From positions 12,797,854 to 12,861,853 of the forward strand of contig JAUPFP010000001.1 in the NCBI GenBank assembly GCA_036925085.1: a DNA stretch of 64,000 bases, read 5' to 3'. A program made the translations under genes and the position numbers. The DNA comes from Brachycybe producta. Lineage: Eukaryota; Arthropoda; Diplopoda; Playtdesmida; Andrognathidae. Position 1 is the stretch's first letter. Each line of letters opens with the position of its first letter. The notes beneath the pieces are model-generated. The model saw nothing but the letters and a program-made list of their open reading frames with translations. It had not been told where the DNA came from and ran no database searches. Below, in pieces: positions 1 through 11,451 of this stretch.

Positions 1-4
1 TAAT

Positions 5-331
5 ATGCTGCTCACAACTGCCTCTTACTGTAGTAATAAAAAACGTGTTGATTGTTATGTATCATTAACAAACAATACTTTTATGGAAATAACAGATATT
101 GCAATTGTTAATAGTCAGTCAGTTTTATTTGGCAAATTAATGTCATTATCCCCTCATTTGTCAGTGAAAACTGATCCATGTATTAGACAATTGCCTGTTT
201 TTATTTTGGAGTTAATACAAAAAACAAGATATGTGGCACATTTCCCTTCAATGGTGAAACAAAAATTGGTATTGTATTCAAAAGAGAAAGATGTGTTTGT
301 TGAGTTGCCAAATCTAACTGAAAGGGATTAA
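5..331 (+). pseudogene. C-terminal fragment of a probable DNA-transposon protein
   Basis: An open frame of about 108 codons runs in from near the window edge and ends at TAA. It is rich in hydrophobic beta-type stretches and ends in a PNLTERD motif. This layout resembles the C-terminus of DUF4218-type proteins carried by EnSpm/CACTA-like transposons of invertebrates, but that is a recollection of pattern and not an alignment. No start codon or upstream exon is visible because the window begins here. The flanking DNA is AT-rich without other coding signal. It could also be the last exon of an unrelated host gene. Confidence 0.35.
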
Positions 332-1310
332 GTTTTTTAAATTTCATGTTATTTTTGTAATTTTAAAAATCCGTAATTGTTTGTGTAATTAAACTATTAA
401 TAACATTTTATTTATTGCATTATTGTAATTTGTATAATATTCATATGTTAATAAGATATATGTTAATATGCATACATATGAGAAAGAAAATCCTACTATT
501 CAGATAAATCACCTCATGAGTCTCAATACTAGCCTTTGTGTATGGCACCATAATGAAGGTAATTTTAGCACAATTAACCTCAGTATAGCTGACTTGCAGT
601 TAAACTCCCACACCCCAACAAGCCAACAATTGCATTTTGAAGGTGGTAGCTCTTCAGAGGTCAACAGCTGACTTCTGTTAGCACCATTCTCTATCACATA
701 TATAAGTTAGCAAAAAACTGATACCTCTTTACATAAATTCATACTGTAAACTAATATGTTATGGTGTCACAAAATACCAAACGTTTTTGACCAACAAAAA
801 GAGTAAGTCATTTTGCACACTGTCTAGGCAATGTACAAATCTTCACATTTATTAGATTTTAATCAATGCACAAAATGCCTCAAACAAGTCAAACTTAATA
901 TTATCACTAAGGTAATATCTAGATTAATTCGCTTGCTGTGTAAGCATTTTGTATATTGCCTAAATTGCTAGTGAGTGTGCAGATTTACTCTGAAAGTGGT
1001 GATTTCAAATATTGACAAAATAATTACTTTGCAGGATGATCAATTTTCCACTTTGATTGTACATGGATTGCAAACATAAAATATTTTACATATATATTAA
1101 TTATTAACAATGTAATTTACTCAACACAAATGTCTACATAAAATTTGAAGAATTTTTGAAAATAAGGAATCTGCAGATAAATGACTTCACAATTTCTGTA
1201 GAATAAATGTAGAGTATAATCTGCAGATGGGAAAGTTTCAAAATATCTACATATAATTTACAGAATCACAGAAAATCTGAAGAAAATATGCAGAGTATTT
1301 TTAGCAGGGT
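332..1310. other. AT-rich intergenic stretch
   Basis: No convincing gene is seen. Short open frames near 470-700 overlap on both strands and look accidental. The segment 1140-1310 repeats the words AATCTGCAGAT and AGAATTT several times, suggesting an old degenerate repeat just upstream of the LINE. Confidence 0.5.
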
Positions 1311-2101
1311 TGTATCACCTTGTCGTGGTCTGGGGCTTGTCGAATCCTTCGAGGGCTGTGTCGGCCAAGATCCAACCAAGTCGGAGTGGCCTCGGAGATA
1401 AATCCTACTAAATGATACAACTATCATCTCTGTGCCATAGTCCTTCTTTTCTTATATATGGCAACAACTCTTCTAAACCCCTTCCCGGTGCTTTGCACCA
1501 CTTCTTGCTGAATCCACACTTTTATCCATGTGGAGACAAAGGTCAGAACACTCAACCATCCCGAATCAGCCTAAGCCCCTTTGCTAACCAGCAAAGGAGG
1601 TAGAGTAGGTGAACCTGGAGAATATTCAAGGGTGTCACTGAAACTATCAGGTTGCTAAAACCGCATGATCTGACTATGAATAATGAAATGGAATACCTTC
1701 CACGTGGGGAACACTCTCCCCAGAACATAACCAGTCTGGAAGAATACACTTGGGCATGGTAGATCTTGAAGGTGTGGGTACCCACCGGCATTGGACAACT
1801 GACAAGGGGGATGGTACCCCTCTAAGTCAGGGACCGATGTTTTGTGTAACAATGCTATTGGCACACATTGAAGCACTTACTAGGCATAGTGGTCGGGACT
1901 ATCGACTCCAAAGAGACCTAGGAAGTAAGAGCAACCAGGGTGGGCCGGGTTGACCTCTAGACATTAGGGCTTAGCCCAGAGTCTATGTCAACTTGGGCCG
2001 GAGACCCGTTAGCACTCCTTGGTGTGCAACCCTGTTGGAGGGGTTGCCAATAGCCAACCTGGAAGCTGTTGAAACCGAACTCAAAATCTTTGTTGCAAAA
2101 G
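1311..2101 (+). other. LINE 5' leader
   Basis: This GC-richer block starts at about TTGTATCACCTTGTCGTGG, abruptly different from the AT-rich DNA before it, and leads to an ATG at 2102 that opens the ORF1 frame. Short open frames on both strands have no recognisable content. The exact left boundary is uncertain by tens of bases. Confidence 0.5.
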
Positions 2102-3694
2102 CATGGAAACAACAAACATCTCGGTACCACTTGCCTCCACCTCAGACGATGATGAGGCAGAGAAGGGCTCTTCCATTGTGGAAGGGTCGGGGCCGTTCCC
2201 CTTAGAACGGATAATGATGAGTGTGAATTATTGATGAACATACCAAGAAACTTGGAAAGTAAATACAAGGCGGAATAGGACAAAACAATTGTTCCTAAAA
2301 TTACCAAAGAAGCAGAACAGCACATAAAGGAATACTGTCAACTGCACACTGGCGTTAGCCAAGGCCGCAAGTTAAGAGTCAAAAATGCATTCATAAAAGA
2401 TCTAGAACGCCGGGCCAGGAAAGAGCTACTCGAAAAACTAATAAATCAAACAAAATTCTACGATAATATTGGTAGGACACGCTCCTCCAGTACAGGAAGC
2501 GCTAGTGGAAGTGGCCTATGGATCGTAAATGACAAAGGCCAAGAAGATACTCATTCAAATGCGAAAAGAAGACATACAGAGCTCCAAAGACAGACGTCTC
2601 CAAACGAAAGAGGTAGTTTGACCACCGAAAAAAGCCAAGAACAAGACACGTTCAATCTGGATCATATTGCATTATTAAAAAGCATGTACGAGCAAGTCGG
2701 GGCGATTAAAACTGCTGTGGCACAGAAAATGGTTTACGACAGTCTGGAGGAAATTATAAAAATATTCTCGATAATGAATGAGCGTAATCATGACTTGGAG
2801 ATATCGCTACTGAGAGGGCTTATTAGCCAAAAGGAAAAATTGAGACATGGAACCCAGTGCAGAAACTGAAATCGTACAAATGGAAACGAATGTCCCAAAC
2901 CTTGACAAGAGGAGAAAGCCAAGCTATAAAGAAAGAAGGACAGTATTGGCCCATAAAGATAGCAACAACAGAGCTAATACGTATGCGCAAGTGGCAAGAA
3001 GAACACAACAAAGCAAGGCGTCAAGTGAGAACATTATCCTTGTTAAATCCAAAGAAAACGAAATGTCACCACGTCGTATGCGGAATATATTACAATCGAA
3101 AATTTCGATCGACGATATAGGAGGAAGCCTGAAAAAGGTACGAGAAGAGAGGAACGGGACATTAGTGCTCGAGGCCCATGAAGAAATCCAAAGAAATAGA
3201 CTCATCGAGAAATTAAAGGATATGAGAAACCGACCAAAGCAAAGACTGCCGAAGATAATGATCCCTAGAGTAGACAAAGAAAAGAGCACAGCCACAGTAA
3301 TTGACGAAATAGTAAACTATAATGATGAATTAAAAACTATGATCAGTGAAGAAAAGAGTTCCGTGAGGGACTCGATTGGATAGCAGACAGGCAGTGTAGA
3401 AATACTGCCAAGAAAAACGTCCTAATAAAAGTATCTACAAGAATATACAAGGCCCTGAGTTCAAATTAGAAGATAAACTTGGGATGGCAAAGGTACAGAG
3501 TCGAAGAATGGGTAGACGTGACCCAATGCTTTAAGTGTAACGAATTAGGACATAGAGCGAAAGACGGCAAGAAAGCAGTAGAAAGTTGTATTGCCTGCGG
3601 AGAGGATCACAAGTTGAAGGACTGTCAAAACGCTAAAGTAGAATGCATAAACTGCAAGAAAAAAGAAATACTGGAGAGATGTCACAACTCCTGA
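2102..3694 (+). pseudogene. LINE ORF1 (nucleic-acid-binding protein), first copy, disrupted
   Basis: ORF1 proteins of R1-type LINEs bind element RNA. The frame can be followed from ATG 2102 through an acidic N-terminus, a long charged middle (about 2370-2869), an NTYAQVARR motif typical of such ORF1s, a GxLKKVREERNGTLV-type segment and three cysteine knuckles beginning CFKCNELGH at about 3530. It is broken by a frameshift near 2220, a stop near 2277, a frameshift near 2850, a stop after the DSIG segment at 3380 and a stop near 3467. The 3' part, from 2875 onward, is the first unit of the tandem triplication. It cannot be translated as one protein. Confidence 0.75.
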
Positions 3695-3752
3695 GATAAA
3701 AAGTGTCCTATATACTTGAAAGCCTGGGATAGTTCATGGTCGCAGATTGACC

Positions 3753-4948
3753 ATGGATAAGCTTACCCTAATGCAGATCAACTTGGGTAAAGGGGCAGCT
3801 GCGGAGGACTGTCTGGAGAGGTCGAGTAGAGATGCAGACTTCGTCTGCATCCAAGAGCCAAACCCACAGATAATCAACAAGAATAAGCTGTTGGGGGCGA
3901 GCTATGCAGATATGAGAGAAATGTCAAGTCTGTTATACTAACAAGGAAAGGAGCAAGAGTTACATCCCTCAGAGGATATATGTTGCCTAATCTCTAAGTG
4001 CTGCTGGTCGAGCACCATACATCGGCTTTCATCATAGCAAATGTTTATGCCGAACCGAACTGTGACTTCGAAGGCGCACTGACAAAGCTCAGAACACTGC
4101 TCACTCAAAGGAGAGAACCTCTTGTTTTAGTCGGAGACTTTAACGCTAAACACCCAGTCTGGGTTCACGTGAGGCAAACCCAAGAGGGTCAAGTCTTCTT
4201 GAGTTCATTTTATCTCAAAGACTAAAAATAAATAATGATCGTAAGCAAGGCCCCACCTTTAGCTCCACTAATGGAGTTAGTTGGATCGATCTGACTCACC
4301 AGAGACAGAAGTTGACACGTGAGAGGTTTTGAGTGCTGAGACCCTCAGCGATCACAGGTATATAAAGTTTACGATCACAACGCAGGCAACCCAAAATAGG
4401 GTCAAGCCAAAACTAAATTGGAAGAAGACAAACTGGAATGTTTTCAGTGAAGAAATCAATCAAGCAGTCAATAGACTGCCAAGAAACGATGCTCAAATAG
4501 AGTCTGAAAAATTTAACGAAGCCTGTGAAATTGCCTGCTCTAAAGCAATGCCGCAGATAAAGAAGTCAACCACAGCTAAAAACAATAAGTGGTGGACTGT
4601 GGAACTAGACCAAATAAGGAAAGATACTCGGAAAGCCAGGAAAAGATTCTAAAAAGAACAACAACAAAATGTAAGAGACAAGCTAATCACGGCATATAAA
4701 GCTAAAAGATGTACTTTTAAAAATAAGATAACGAAAGCTAAAGCTCAGTCATGGAAGAGATTTTGCGAAGAGGCATCAACGAAGGACCCGTTCAGCTTGC
4801 CATATAAAATACTTGCTGGCAAAACAAGGCCAAAAGAATCATTCCCAACTATACAGGAAAACAGACGAAACATGGACAAGCAACGAACACGACACAATGC
4901 TATGGTTGTTGAACGAATACTTTCTGCAAGATCGGCCTGAGAAAGATT
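3753..4948 (+). pseudogene. LINE ORF2 endonuclease region, unit 1
   Basis: The ATG at 3753 opens an endonuclease/exonuclease/phosphatase-type domain. The first catalytic-region motif QINLGKG and the metal-binding glutamate region FVCIQEPN are visible, followed in another frame by LVGDFNAKHPVW and in a third by LSDHRYIKF, the DFN and SDH signature blocks of LINE endonucleases. The W residue of the usual NAKHPxWG is present but the glycine is replaced. At least two frameshifts and a stop (near 3939, 4223 and 4650) disable the frame. It ends at the triplication junction without reaching the reverse transcriptase. Confidence 0.8.
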
Positions 4949-4950
4949 CG

Positions 4951-5770
4951 TACAAATGGAAACGAATGTCCCAAACCTTGACAAGAGGAGAAAGCCAAGC
5001 TATAAAGAAAGAAGGACAGTATTGGCCCATAAAGATAGCAACAACAGCGCTAATACGTATGCACAAGTGGCAAGAAGAACACAACAAAGCAAGGCGTCAA
5101 GTGAGAACATTATCCTTGTTAAATCCAAAGAAAACGAAATGTCACCACGTCGTATGCGGAATATATTACAATCGAAAATTTCGATCGACGATATAGGAGG
5201 AAGCCTGAAAAAGGTACGAGAAGAGAGGAACGGGACATTAGTGCTCGAGGCCCATGAAGAAATCCAAAGAAATAGACTCATCGAGAAATTAAAGGATATG
5301 AGAAACCGACCAAAGCAAAGACTGCCGAAGATAATGATCCCTAGAGTAGACAAAGAAAAGAGCACAGCCACAGTAATTGATGAAATAGTAAACTATAATG
5401 ATGAATTAAAAACTATGATCAGTGAAGAAAAGAGTTCCGTGAGGGACTCGATTGGATAGCAGACAGGCAGTGTAGAAATACTGCCAAGAAAAACGTCCTA
5501 ATAAAAGTATCTACAAGAATATACAAGGCCCTGAGTTCAAATTAGAAGATAAACTTGGGATGGCAAAGGCACAGAGTCGAAGAATGGGTAGACGTGACCC
5601 AATGCTTTAAGTGTAACGAATTAGGACATAGAGCGAAAGACGGCAAGAAAGCAGTAGAAAGTTGTATTGCCTGCGGAGAGGATCACAAGTTGAAGGACTG
5701 TCAAAACGCTAAAGTAGAATGCATAAACTGCAAGAAAAAAGAAATACTGGAGAGATGTCACAACTCCTGA
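4951..5770 (+). pseudogene. LINE ORF1 3' half, unit 2
   Basis: A near copy of 2875-3694, with the same stop after the DSIG segment, the same frameshift before the knuckle block and the same terminal stop. It has no own ORF1 5' half, since it is fused directly to ORF2 sequence of unit 1. Shared lesions show that it was copied as dead DNA. Confidence 0.85.
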
Positions 5771-5828
5771 GATAAAAAGTGTCCTATATACTTGAAAGCC
5801 TGGGATAGTTCATGGTCGCAGATTGACC

Positions 5829-7024
5829 ATGGATAAGCTTACCCTAATGCAGATCAACTTGGGTAAAGGGGCAGCTGCGGAGGACTGTCTGGAGAGGTCG
5901 AGTAGAGATGCAGACTTCGTCTGCATCCAAGAGCCAAACCCACAGATAATCAACAAGAATAAGCTGTTGGGGGCGAGCTATGCAGATATGAGAGAAATGT
6001 CAAGTCTGTTATACTAACAAGGAAAGGAGCAAGAGTTACATCCCTCAGAGGATATATGTTGCCTAATCTCTAAGTGCTGCTGGTCGAGCACCAAACATCG
6101 GCTTTCATCATAGCAAATGTTTATGCCGAACCGAACTGTGACTTCGAAGGCGCACTGACAAAGCTCAGAACACTGCTCACTCAAAGGAGAGAACCTCTTG
6201 TTTTAGTCGGAGACTTTAACGCTAAACACCCAGTCTGGGTTCACGTGAGGCAAACCCAAGAGGGTCAAGTCTTCTTGAGTTCATTTTATCTCAAAGACTA
6301 AAAATAAATAATGATCGTAAGCAAGGCCCCACCTTTAGCTCCACTAATGGAGTTAGTTGGATCGATCTGACTCACCAGAGACAGAAGTTGACACGTGAGA
6401 GGTTTTGAGTGCTGAGACCCTCAGCGATCACAGGTATATAAAGTTTACGATCACAACGCAGGCAACCCAAAATAGGGTCAAGCCAAAACTAAATTGGAAG
6501 AAGACAAACTGGAATGTTTTCAGTGAAGAAATCAATCAAGCAGTCAATAGACTGCCAAGAAACGATGCTCAAATAGAGTCTGAAAAATTTAACGAAGCCT
6601 GTGAAATTGCCTGCTCTAAAGCAATGCCGCAGATAAAGAAGTCAACCACAGCTAAAAACAATAAGTGGTGGACTGTGGAACTAGACCAAATAAGGAAAGA
6701 TACTCGGAAAGCCAGGAAAAGATTCTAAAAAGAACAACAACAAAATGTAAGAGACAAGCTAATCACGGCATATAAAGCTAAAAGATGTACTTTTAAAAAT
6801 AAGATAACGAAAGCTAAAGCTCAGTCATGGAAGAGATTTTGCGAAGAGGCATCAACGAAGGACCCGTTCAGCTTGCCATATAAAATACTTGCTGGCAAAA
6901 CAAGGCCAAAAGAATCATTCCCAACTATACAGGAAAACAGACGAAACATGGACAAGCAACGAACACGACACAATGCTATGGTTGTTGAACGAATACTTTC
7001 TGCAAGATCGGCCTGAGAAAGATT
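5829..7024 (+). pseudogene. LINE ORF2 endonuclease region, unit 2
   Basis: A near copy of the unit 1 endonuclease segment, with the same frameshifts separating the QINLGKG, GDFNAKHP and LSDHRYIKF blocks. It differs from unit 1 at only a few bases, for example an A in place of T at about 6094. It joins unit 3 at the TCG junction. Confidence 0.85.
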
Positions 7025-7026
7025 CG

Positions 7027-7846
7027 TACAAATGGAAACGAATGTCCCAAACCTTGACAAGAGGAGAAAGCCAAGCTATAAAGAAAGAAGGACAGTATTG
7101 GCCCATAAAGATAGCAACAACAGCGCTAATACGTATGCACAAGTGGCAAGAAGAACACAACAAAGCAAGGCGTCAAGTGAGAACATTATCCTTGTTAAAT
7201 CCAAAGAAAACGAAATGTCACCACGTCGTATGCGGAATATATTACAATCGAAAATTTCGATCGACGATATAGGAGGAAGCCTGAAAAAGGTACGAGAAGA
7301 GAGGAACGGGACATTAGTGCTCGAGGCCCATGAAGAAATCCAAAGAAATAGACTCATCGAGAAATTAAAGGATATGAGAAACCGACCAAAGCAAAGACTG
7401 CCGAAGATAATGATCCCTAGAGTAGACAAAGAAAAGAGCACAGCCACAGTAATTGACGAAATAGTAAACTATAATGATGAATTAAAAACTATGATCAGTG
7501 AAGAAAAGAGTTCCGTGAGGGACTCGATTGGATAGCAGACAGGCAGTGTAGAAATACTGCCAAGAAAAACGTCCTAATAAAAGTATCTACAAGAATATAC
7601 AAGGCCCTGAGTTCAAATTAGAAGATAAACTTGGGATGGCAAAGGCACAGAGTCGAAGAATGGGTAGACGTGACCCAATGCTTTAAGTGTAACGAATTAG
7701 GACATAGAGCGAAAGACGGCAAGAAAGCAGTAGAAAGTTGTATTGCCTGCGGAGAGGATCACAAGTTGAAGGACTGTCAAAACGCTAAAGTAGAATGCAT
7801 AAACTGCAAGAAAAAAGAAATACTGGAGAGATGTCACAACTCCTGA
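7027..7846 (+). pseudogene. LINE ORF1 3' half, unit 3
   Basis: Third near-identical copy of the ORF1 C-terminal half with the CFKCNELGH knuckle block at about 7682. It carries the same stops and frameshifts as units 1 and 2. Confidence 0.85.
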
Positions 7847-7904
7847 GATAAAAAGTGTCCTATATACTTGAAAGCCTGGGATAGTTCATGGTCGCAGATT
7901 GACC

Positions 7905-9355
7905 ATGGATAAGCTTACCCTAATGCAGATCAACTTGGGTAAAGGGGCAGCTGCGGAGGACTGTCTGGAGAGGTCGAGTAGAGATGCAGACTTCGTCTGC
8001 ATCCAAGAGCCAAACCCACAGATAATCAACAAGAATAAGCTGTTGGGGGCGAGCTATGCAGATATGAGAGAAATGTCAAGTCTGTTATACTAACAAGGAA
8101 AGGAGCAAGAGTTACATCCCTCAGAGGATATATGTTGCCTAATCTCTAAGTGCTGCTGGTCGAGCACCAAACATCGGCTTTCATCATAGCAAATGTTTAT
8201 GCCGAACCGAACTGTGACTTCGAAGGCGCACTGACAAAGCTCAGAACACTGCTCACTCAAAGGAGAGAACCTCTTGTTTTAGTCGGAGACTTTAACGCTA
8301 AACACCCAGTCTGGGTTCACGTGAGGCAAACCCAAGAGGGTCAAGTCTTCTTGAGTTCATTTTATCTCAAAGACTAAAAATAAATAATGATCGTAAGCAA
8401 GGCCCCACCTTTAGCTCCACTAATGGAGTTAGTTGGATCGATCTGACTCACCAGAGACAGAAGTTGACACGTGAGAGGTTTTGAGTGCTGAGACCCTCAG
8501 CGATCACAGGTATATAAAGTTTACGATCACAACGCAGGCAACCCAAAATAGGGTCAAGCCAAAACTAAATTGGAAGAAGACAAACTGGAATGTTTTCAGT
8601 GAAGAAATCAATCAAGCAGTCAATAGACTGCCAAGAAACGATGCTCAAATAGAGTCTGAAAAATTTAACGAAGCCTGTGAAATTGCCTGCTCTAAAGCAA
8701 TGCCGCAGATAAAGAAGTCAACCACAGCTAAAAACAATAAGTGGTGGACTGTGGAACTAGACCAAATAAGGAAAGATACTCGGAAAGCCAGGAAAAGATT
8801 CTAAAAAGAACAACAACAAAATGTAAGAGACAAGCTAATCACGGCATATAAAGCTAAAAGATGTACTTTTAATAATAAGATAACGAAAGCTAAAGCTCAG
8901 TCATGGAAGAGATTTTGCGAAGAGGCATCAACGAAGGACCCGTTCAGCTTGCCATATAAAATACTTGCTGGCAAAACAAGGCCAAAAGAATCATTCCCAA
9001 CTATAGAGAAAACTGACGAAACATGGACAAGCAACGAACACGACACAATGCTATGGTTGTTGAACGAATACTTTCTGCAAGATCGGCCTGAGAAAGATTC
9101 GGAGGAACAAAGTAGAATGAGAGCGGAGACGATGGAGGAATATAACCCCAATGTGGTGAACGATCCTCCTTTCTGCAATGGGGAATTGGAGATGGTTGTG
9201 AGCGAGATACAGGTCTCGAAAGCACCAGGGAATGATGGAATACCGCCGGTGGTCTTAAAGCACCTACTAATAACTGGAGAGAACTACCTCTGTAAGCTAT
9301 ACAATAAATGTCTGTCAGAGGGGCAATTCCCCAGAATATACAAAAGGCCCAGTAA
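7905..9355 (+). pseudogene. LINE ORF2, unit 3, reaching into the reverse transcriptase
   Basis: Same endonuclease blocks and lesions as units 1 and 2, but this copy continues past the junction at 9099 into unique ORF2 sequence. Frame restoration at about 9004, where it has one base fewer than the other units, gives a run from SLPYKILAGK through SKAPGNDGIPP to about FPRIYKRPSKK. SKAPGxDGIPxxxLK is the N-terminal fingers motif of LINE reverse transcriptases. The frame then runs into AT-rich DNA, so the palm with its catalytic aspartates and the C-terminal domain are absent. Confidence 0.85.
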
Positions 9356-10194
9356 AAAGTTACCTGTTTATGTTCAGTGTAATTTTTATTTGTAAATGGT
9401 AAAGGATAACTTGATAACTTAAACACCTAAAAAGAACAGGATCCAACTAATAATAAAATATTGTTGAATGCTAGCATAAGGCATATTAATTTTTTTAATG
9501 TTTAAAAAGTCCTTGGAAATTATCTCCCTCTCACACCATGGGTTAGGCCCATGGAGTCTACATCATGCTACCAGTATAAGGCATAAAACATTAAGTGATG
9601 GTTTTGGTTAGAAATTTTATGAAATATGCTGATAATGTTATAGAACTTGTCCTTAAAAAATCTTAATAAGGACTACTATGAAACAACTCTAGAAACAGAT
9701 TGATTTATATATTATTTAAGCCATAACCTTTGTTTGTGTTTTCACTTTGTTGTGATTTAAAAACTGTACTTCTATGTAAATTACTGTGTTAACTTAGAAA
9801 TATTTAGGATATATTTCTGTAGTTCAAGTGTTGTGCCTTGGAAGTCCTGAAGCTGTCATAAAGTGGCAGATCAAGTGTTATGTTGTAAACAAATTTTTGA
9901 AAATAGCATCCTTTGAACAGCAGTTGTCTGCTCCAGATAGACTTACCAAAAAAATACACACTAAGTTCATGAGAGAACTATTGAAAAAAAAAGAGGGAAG
10001 CTAGAAGGGACACAACAATAGAACTCAAAAAATAATGAGTTCAAAAACCACTCAAATGATTGAAAGGGCCTCTAGACAAATAAATAATCTAAAGGCCAAG
10101 AATTAACTAGAAACTACAAAAACATCAACAAGGGCTCCAACATCCACATCAACCTCAACAAAAATGTCAACAACTTCAACATCATCATCAACAC
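9356..10194 (+). other. AT-rich stretch with a weak decayed coding trace
   Basis: Mostly non-coding. Around 9836-10002 one forward frame stays open for about 55 codons, rich in Lys and Gln and ending KFMRELLKKKEGS, then stops. It leads towards Ser/Thr-rich codons (ACATCAACA repeats at 10110-10190) that run into the next open frame. A short inverted repeat, CCATGGGTTAGGCCCATGG, lies near 9537. No family was recognised. Confidence 0.35.
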
Positions 10195-10422
10195 ATGGTC
10201 TTGCAAAAAGAAATTCTTCAGGAAAAGGATGAAATCTTTTTCCTGGAAACTGTGCAAGGTGCTAAAAGAAAACTGGAGGAACAAGGAACCTCCACAATGA
10301 AAAAAAGAAAAAATGAGCCCACCAGCAAAAGGATAACCTCAACCAAGAATTCAACAAAGCCATCCACCACAACTCAACCATCAACAAGGGTGAGAAAAGA
10401 AACTCTTGACTTAAATGTTTAG
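10195..10422 (+). CDS. Small basic Lys/Ser/Thr-rich open frame, unknown
   Basis: A 75-codon frame from ATG 10195 to TAG encodes a helical, charged N-terminus (EILQEKDEIFFLETV) followed by a KKRK basic cluster and a Thr/Ser/Lys-rich tail. The upstream 80 bp is also Thr/Ser-coding in the same style, so this may be the 3' end of a larger decayed gene. I do not recognise it. It could be an exon of a host nuclear protein or a transposon remnant. Low sequence complexity makes chance openness quite possible. Confidence 0.25.
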   Translation: MVLQKEILQEKDEIFFLETVQGAKRKLEEQGTSTMKKRKNEPTSKRITSTKNSTKPSTTTQPSTRVRKETLDLNV

Positions 10423-11240
10423 GAAGTGTTGAAAGAAATTCCACCGGTCCCATCCCTGCTGAGCCCCATACAAGGAAACAACAAAGAAGACAACAAAAAG
10501 AAAACAAGGTCTCAAAAAAGAAACATGAGACATAAGAAATGTCGTCAATTGTTTAAAACTTTATTTTGAAAAACATTGCATGCATATAAAACTGCATGAA
10601 ATGTAATTTTGTTGTTGTGGTTTAGGGGATAGGAATATTACCGGTAGAATTCAGGTAACAAAATCTCAAACTTTTTATTTTTATTTTTGTGTAGACATAG
10701 AATACCTAAACCAGTTTCCTCCTCTTTCCCCCCTTTTTTTTCTGTTTTGTTTTTACCCAAACAACCAAATAAAAGAAAAAACCGCCACTTGTAAAAAATA
10801 GGCCTATCTATAAAATAGACCTATATACTATAGTCTAGACATAAAATTTCTTTAAACCAAAATTGTCCCCTCTGAAAAAACTTTTTCTGAACAACAAGAT
10901 TCCCCTCCCTCTTAACTTTAGAACCCTTATTCTTTCCCCTCTTTTTGCCCAAAGTAATTTCTTTTCACTTAGTATCAACCCTCCTTATACAACTCTTAGC
11001 TGCTGTTTACCCCCTTCCTCTTCTATTAATAACACCCATGATAAACAGACAAGTGAACTGTCTGTAAAGGTAGAAAGAAAACAAAACAAAAATTCTCCCC
11101 TCTCAGCCTATTCACACCAAGATAAGAAAATTATAATTTTACTGTTGTATGTGTATTAAGAAGAAACAGGTAGAATCTATGCCCCAACATAGATCCTACC
11201 TATTTCTTGCCCAATTTTTTGTTGTTTTTTGTTGTGTCAG
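10423..11240. other. AT- and pyrimidine-rich stretch without a gene
   Basis: Homopolymer-rich, with T and C runs at 10710-10750 and 10862-11030. An open frame at 10863-11159 is made of simple pyrimidine-rich sequence and is not credible as a gene. Confidence 0.5.
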
Positions 11241-11261
11241 CAAATTGTGTAACTTGTCATT

Positions 11262-11405
11262 GACCAATGGGAAGCCTCCAGTGCAAGCCTATGGAGGCCA
11301 TTTCCTATAAAATGGCCACAAGTTGGCTTAGAAAATCATTAGGACTTTGGCTTCTTTGCCATCTGCACTGGAGACTTCTCAGCTGTGAATCTTCTACTAG
11401 GTAAG
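11262..11405 (+). promoter_or_regulatory. RNA polymerase II promoter-like block with possible first exon
   Basis: A CCAAT box lies at about 11263, a TATAAAA box at about 11312 and a possible start region 25-35 bp further at about 11340. A consensus splice donor, CTAG followed by GTAAGAG, sits at about 11396-11406. The CCAAT-TATA spacing of about 50 bp is normal. The TATA box is framed by an inverted repeat (GGCCATTT and AAAATGGCC). It may belong to a host gene or to an old LTR. No downstream exon was found. Confidence 0.4.
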
Positions 11406-11451
11406 AGTATTTGAAGGAGACATATATCTGAGCACTGGTTACCAAATCACA

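Larger units (their letters stand above)
2875..9101 (+). repeat. 2,076-bp tandem triplication inside the LINE
   Basis: Units begin at 2875, 4951 and 7027 (period exactly 2,076) and the third runs to 9101 with one base fewer. Each unit contains the 3' half of ORF1 and the 5' half of ORF2. The unit end (ORF2 sequence) joins the unit start (ORF1 sequence) at a shared TCG trinucleotide at 2872, 4948, 7024 and 9099, which is microhomology. Only scattered differences were seen. Units 1 and 2 share an altered segment at about 4855 and 6931, while units 2 and 3 share changes against unit 1 near their starts (such as 2967 and 2980). This staircase pattern fits unequal exchange. An assembly artefact is the main alternative. 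Confidence 0.9.
1311..9355 (+). mobile_element. R1-like non-LTR retrotransposon (LINE), internally triplicated and 3' truncated
   Basis: The element is read from a GC-richer 5' leader, an ORF1 with three CCHC knuckles, and an ORF2 that starts with an apurinic-endonuclease-like domain and stops inside the reverse transcriptase. The ORF2 opening (LMQINLGKGAAAEDCL, then FVCIQEPN) is typical of R1/LOA-group LINEs. The middle 2,076 bp is present three times in tandem. No reverse-transcriptase palm motif, 3' UTR or poly(A) tail follows, so the 3' end is missing, the reverse of ordinary LINE truncation. Every copy carries frameshifts and stops, so the element is dead. The family name is inferred from motifs, not from a search. 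Confidence 0.8.

Noticed and set aside
2924..3295. Minus-strand 123-codon frame repeated in all three LINE units
   Set aside because: It is the antisense of ORF1 and repeats only because the unit repeats.
10863..11159. 98-codon open frame in pyrimidine-rich DNA
   Set aside because: It is a low-complexity Phe/Leu/Ser/Pro translation with no coding signature.
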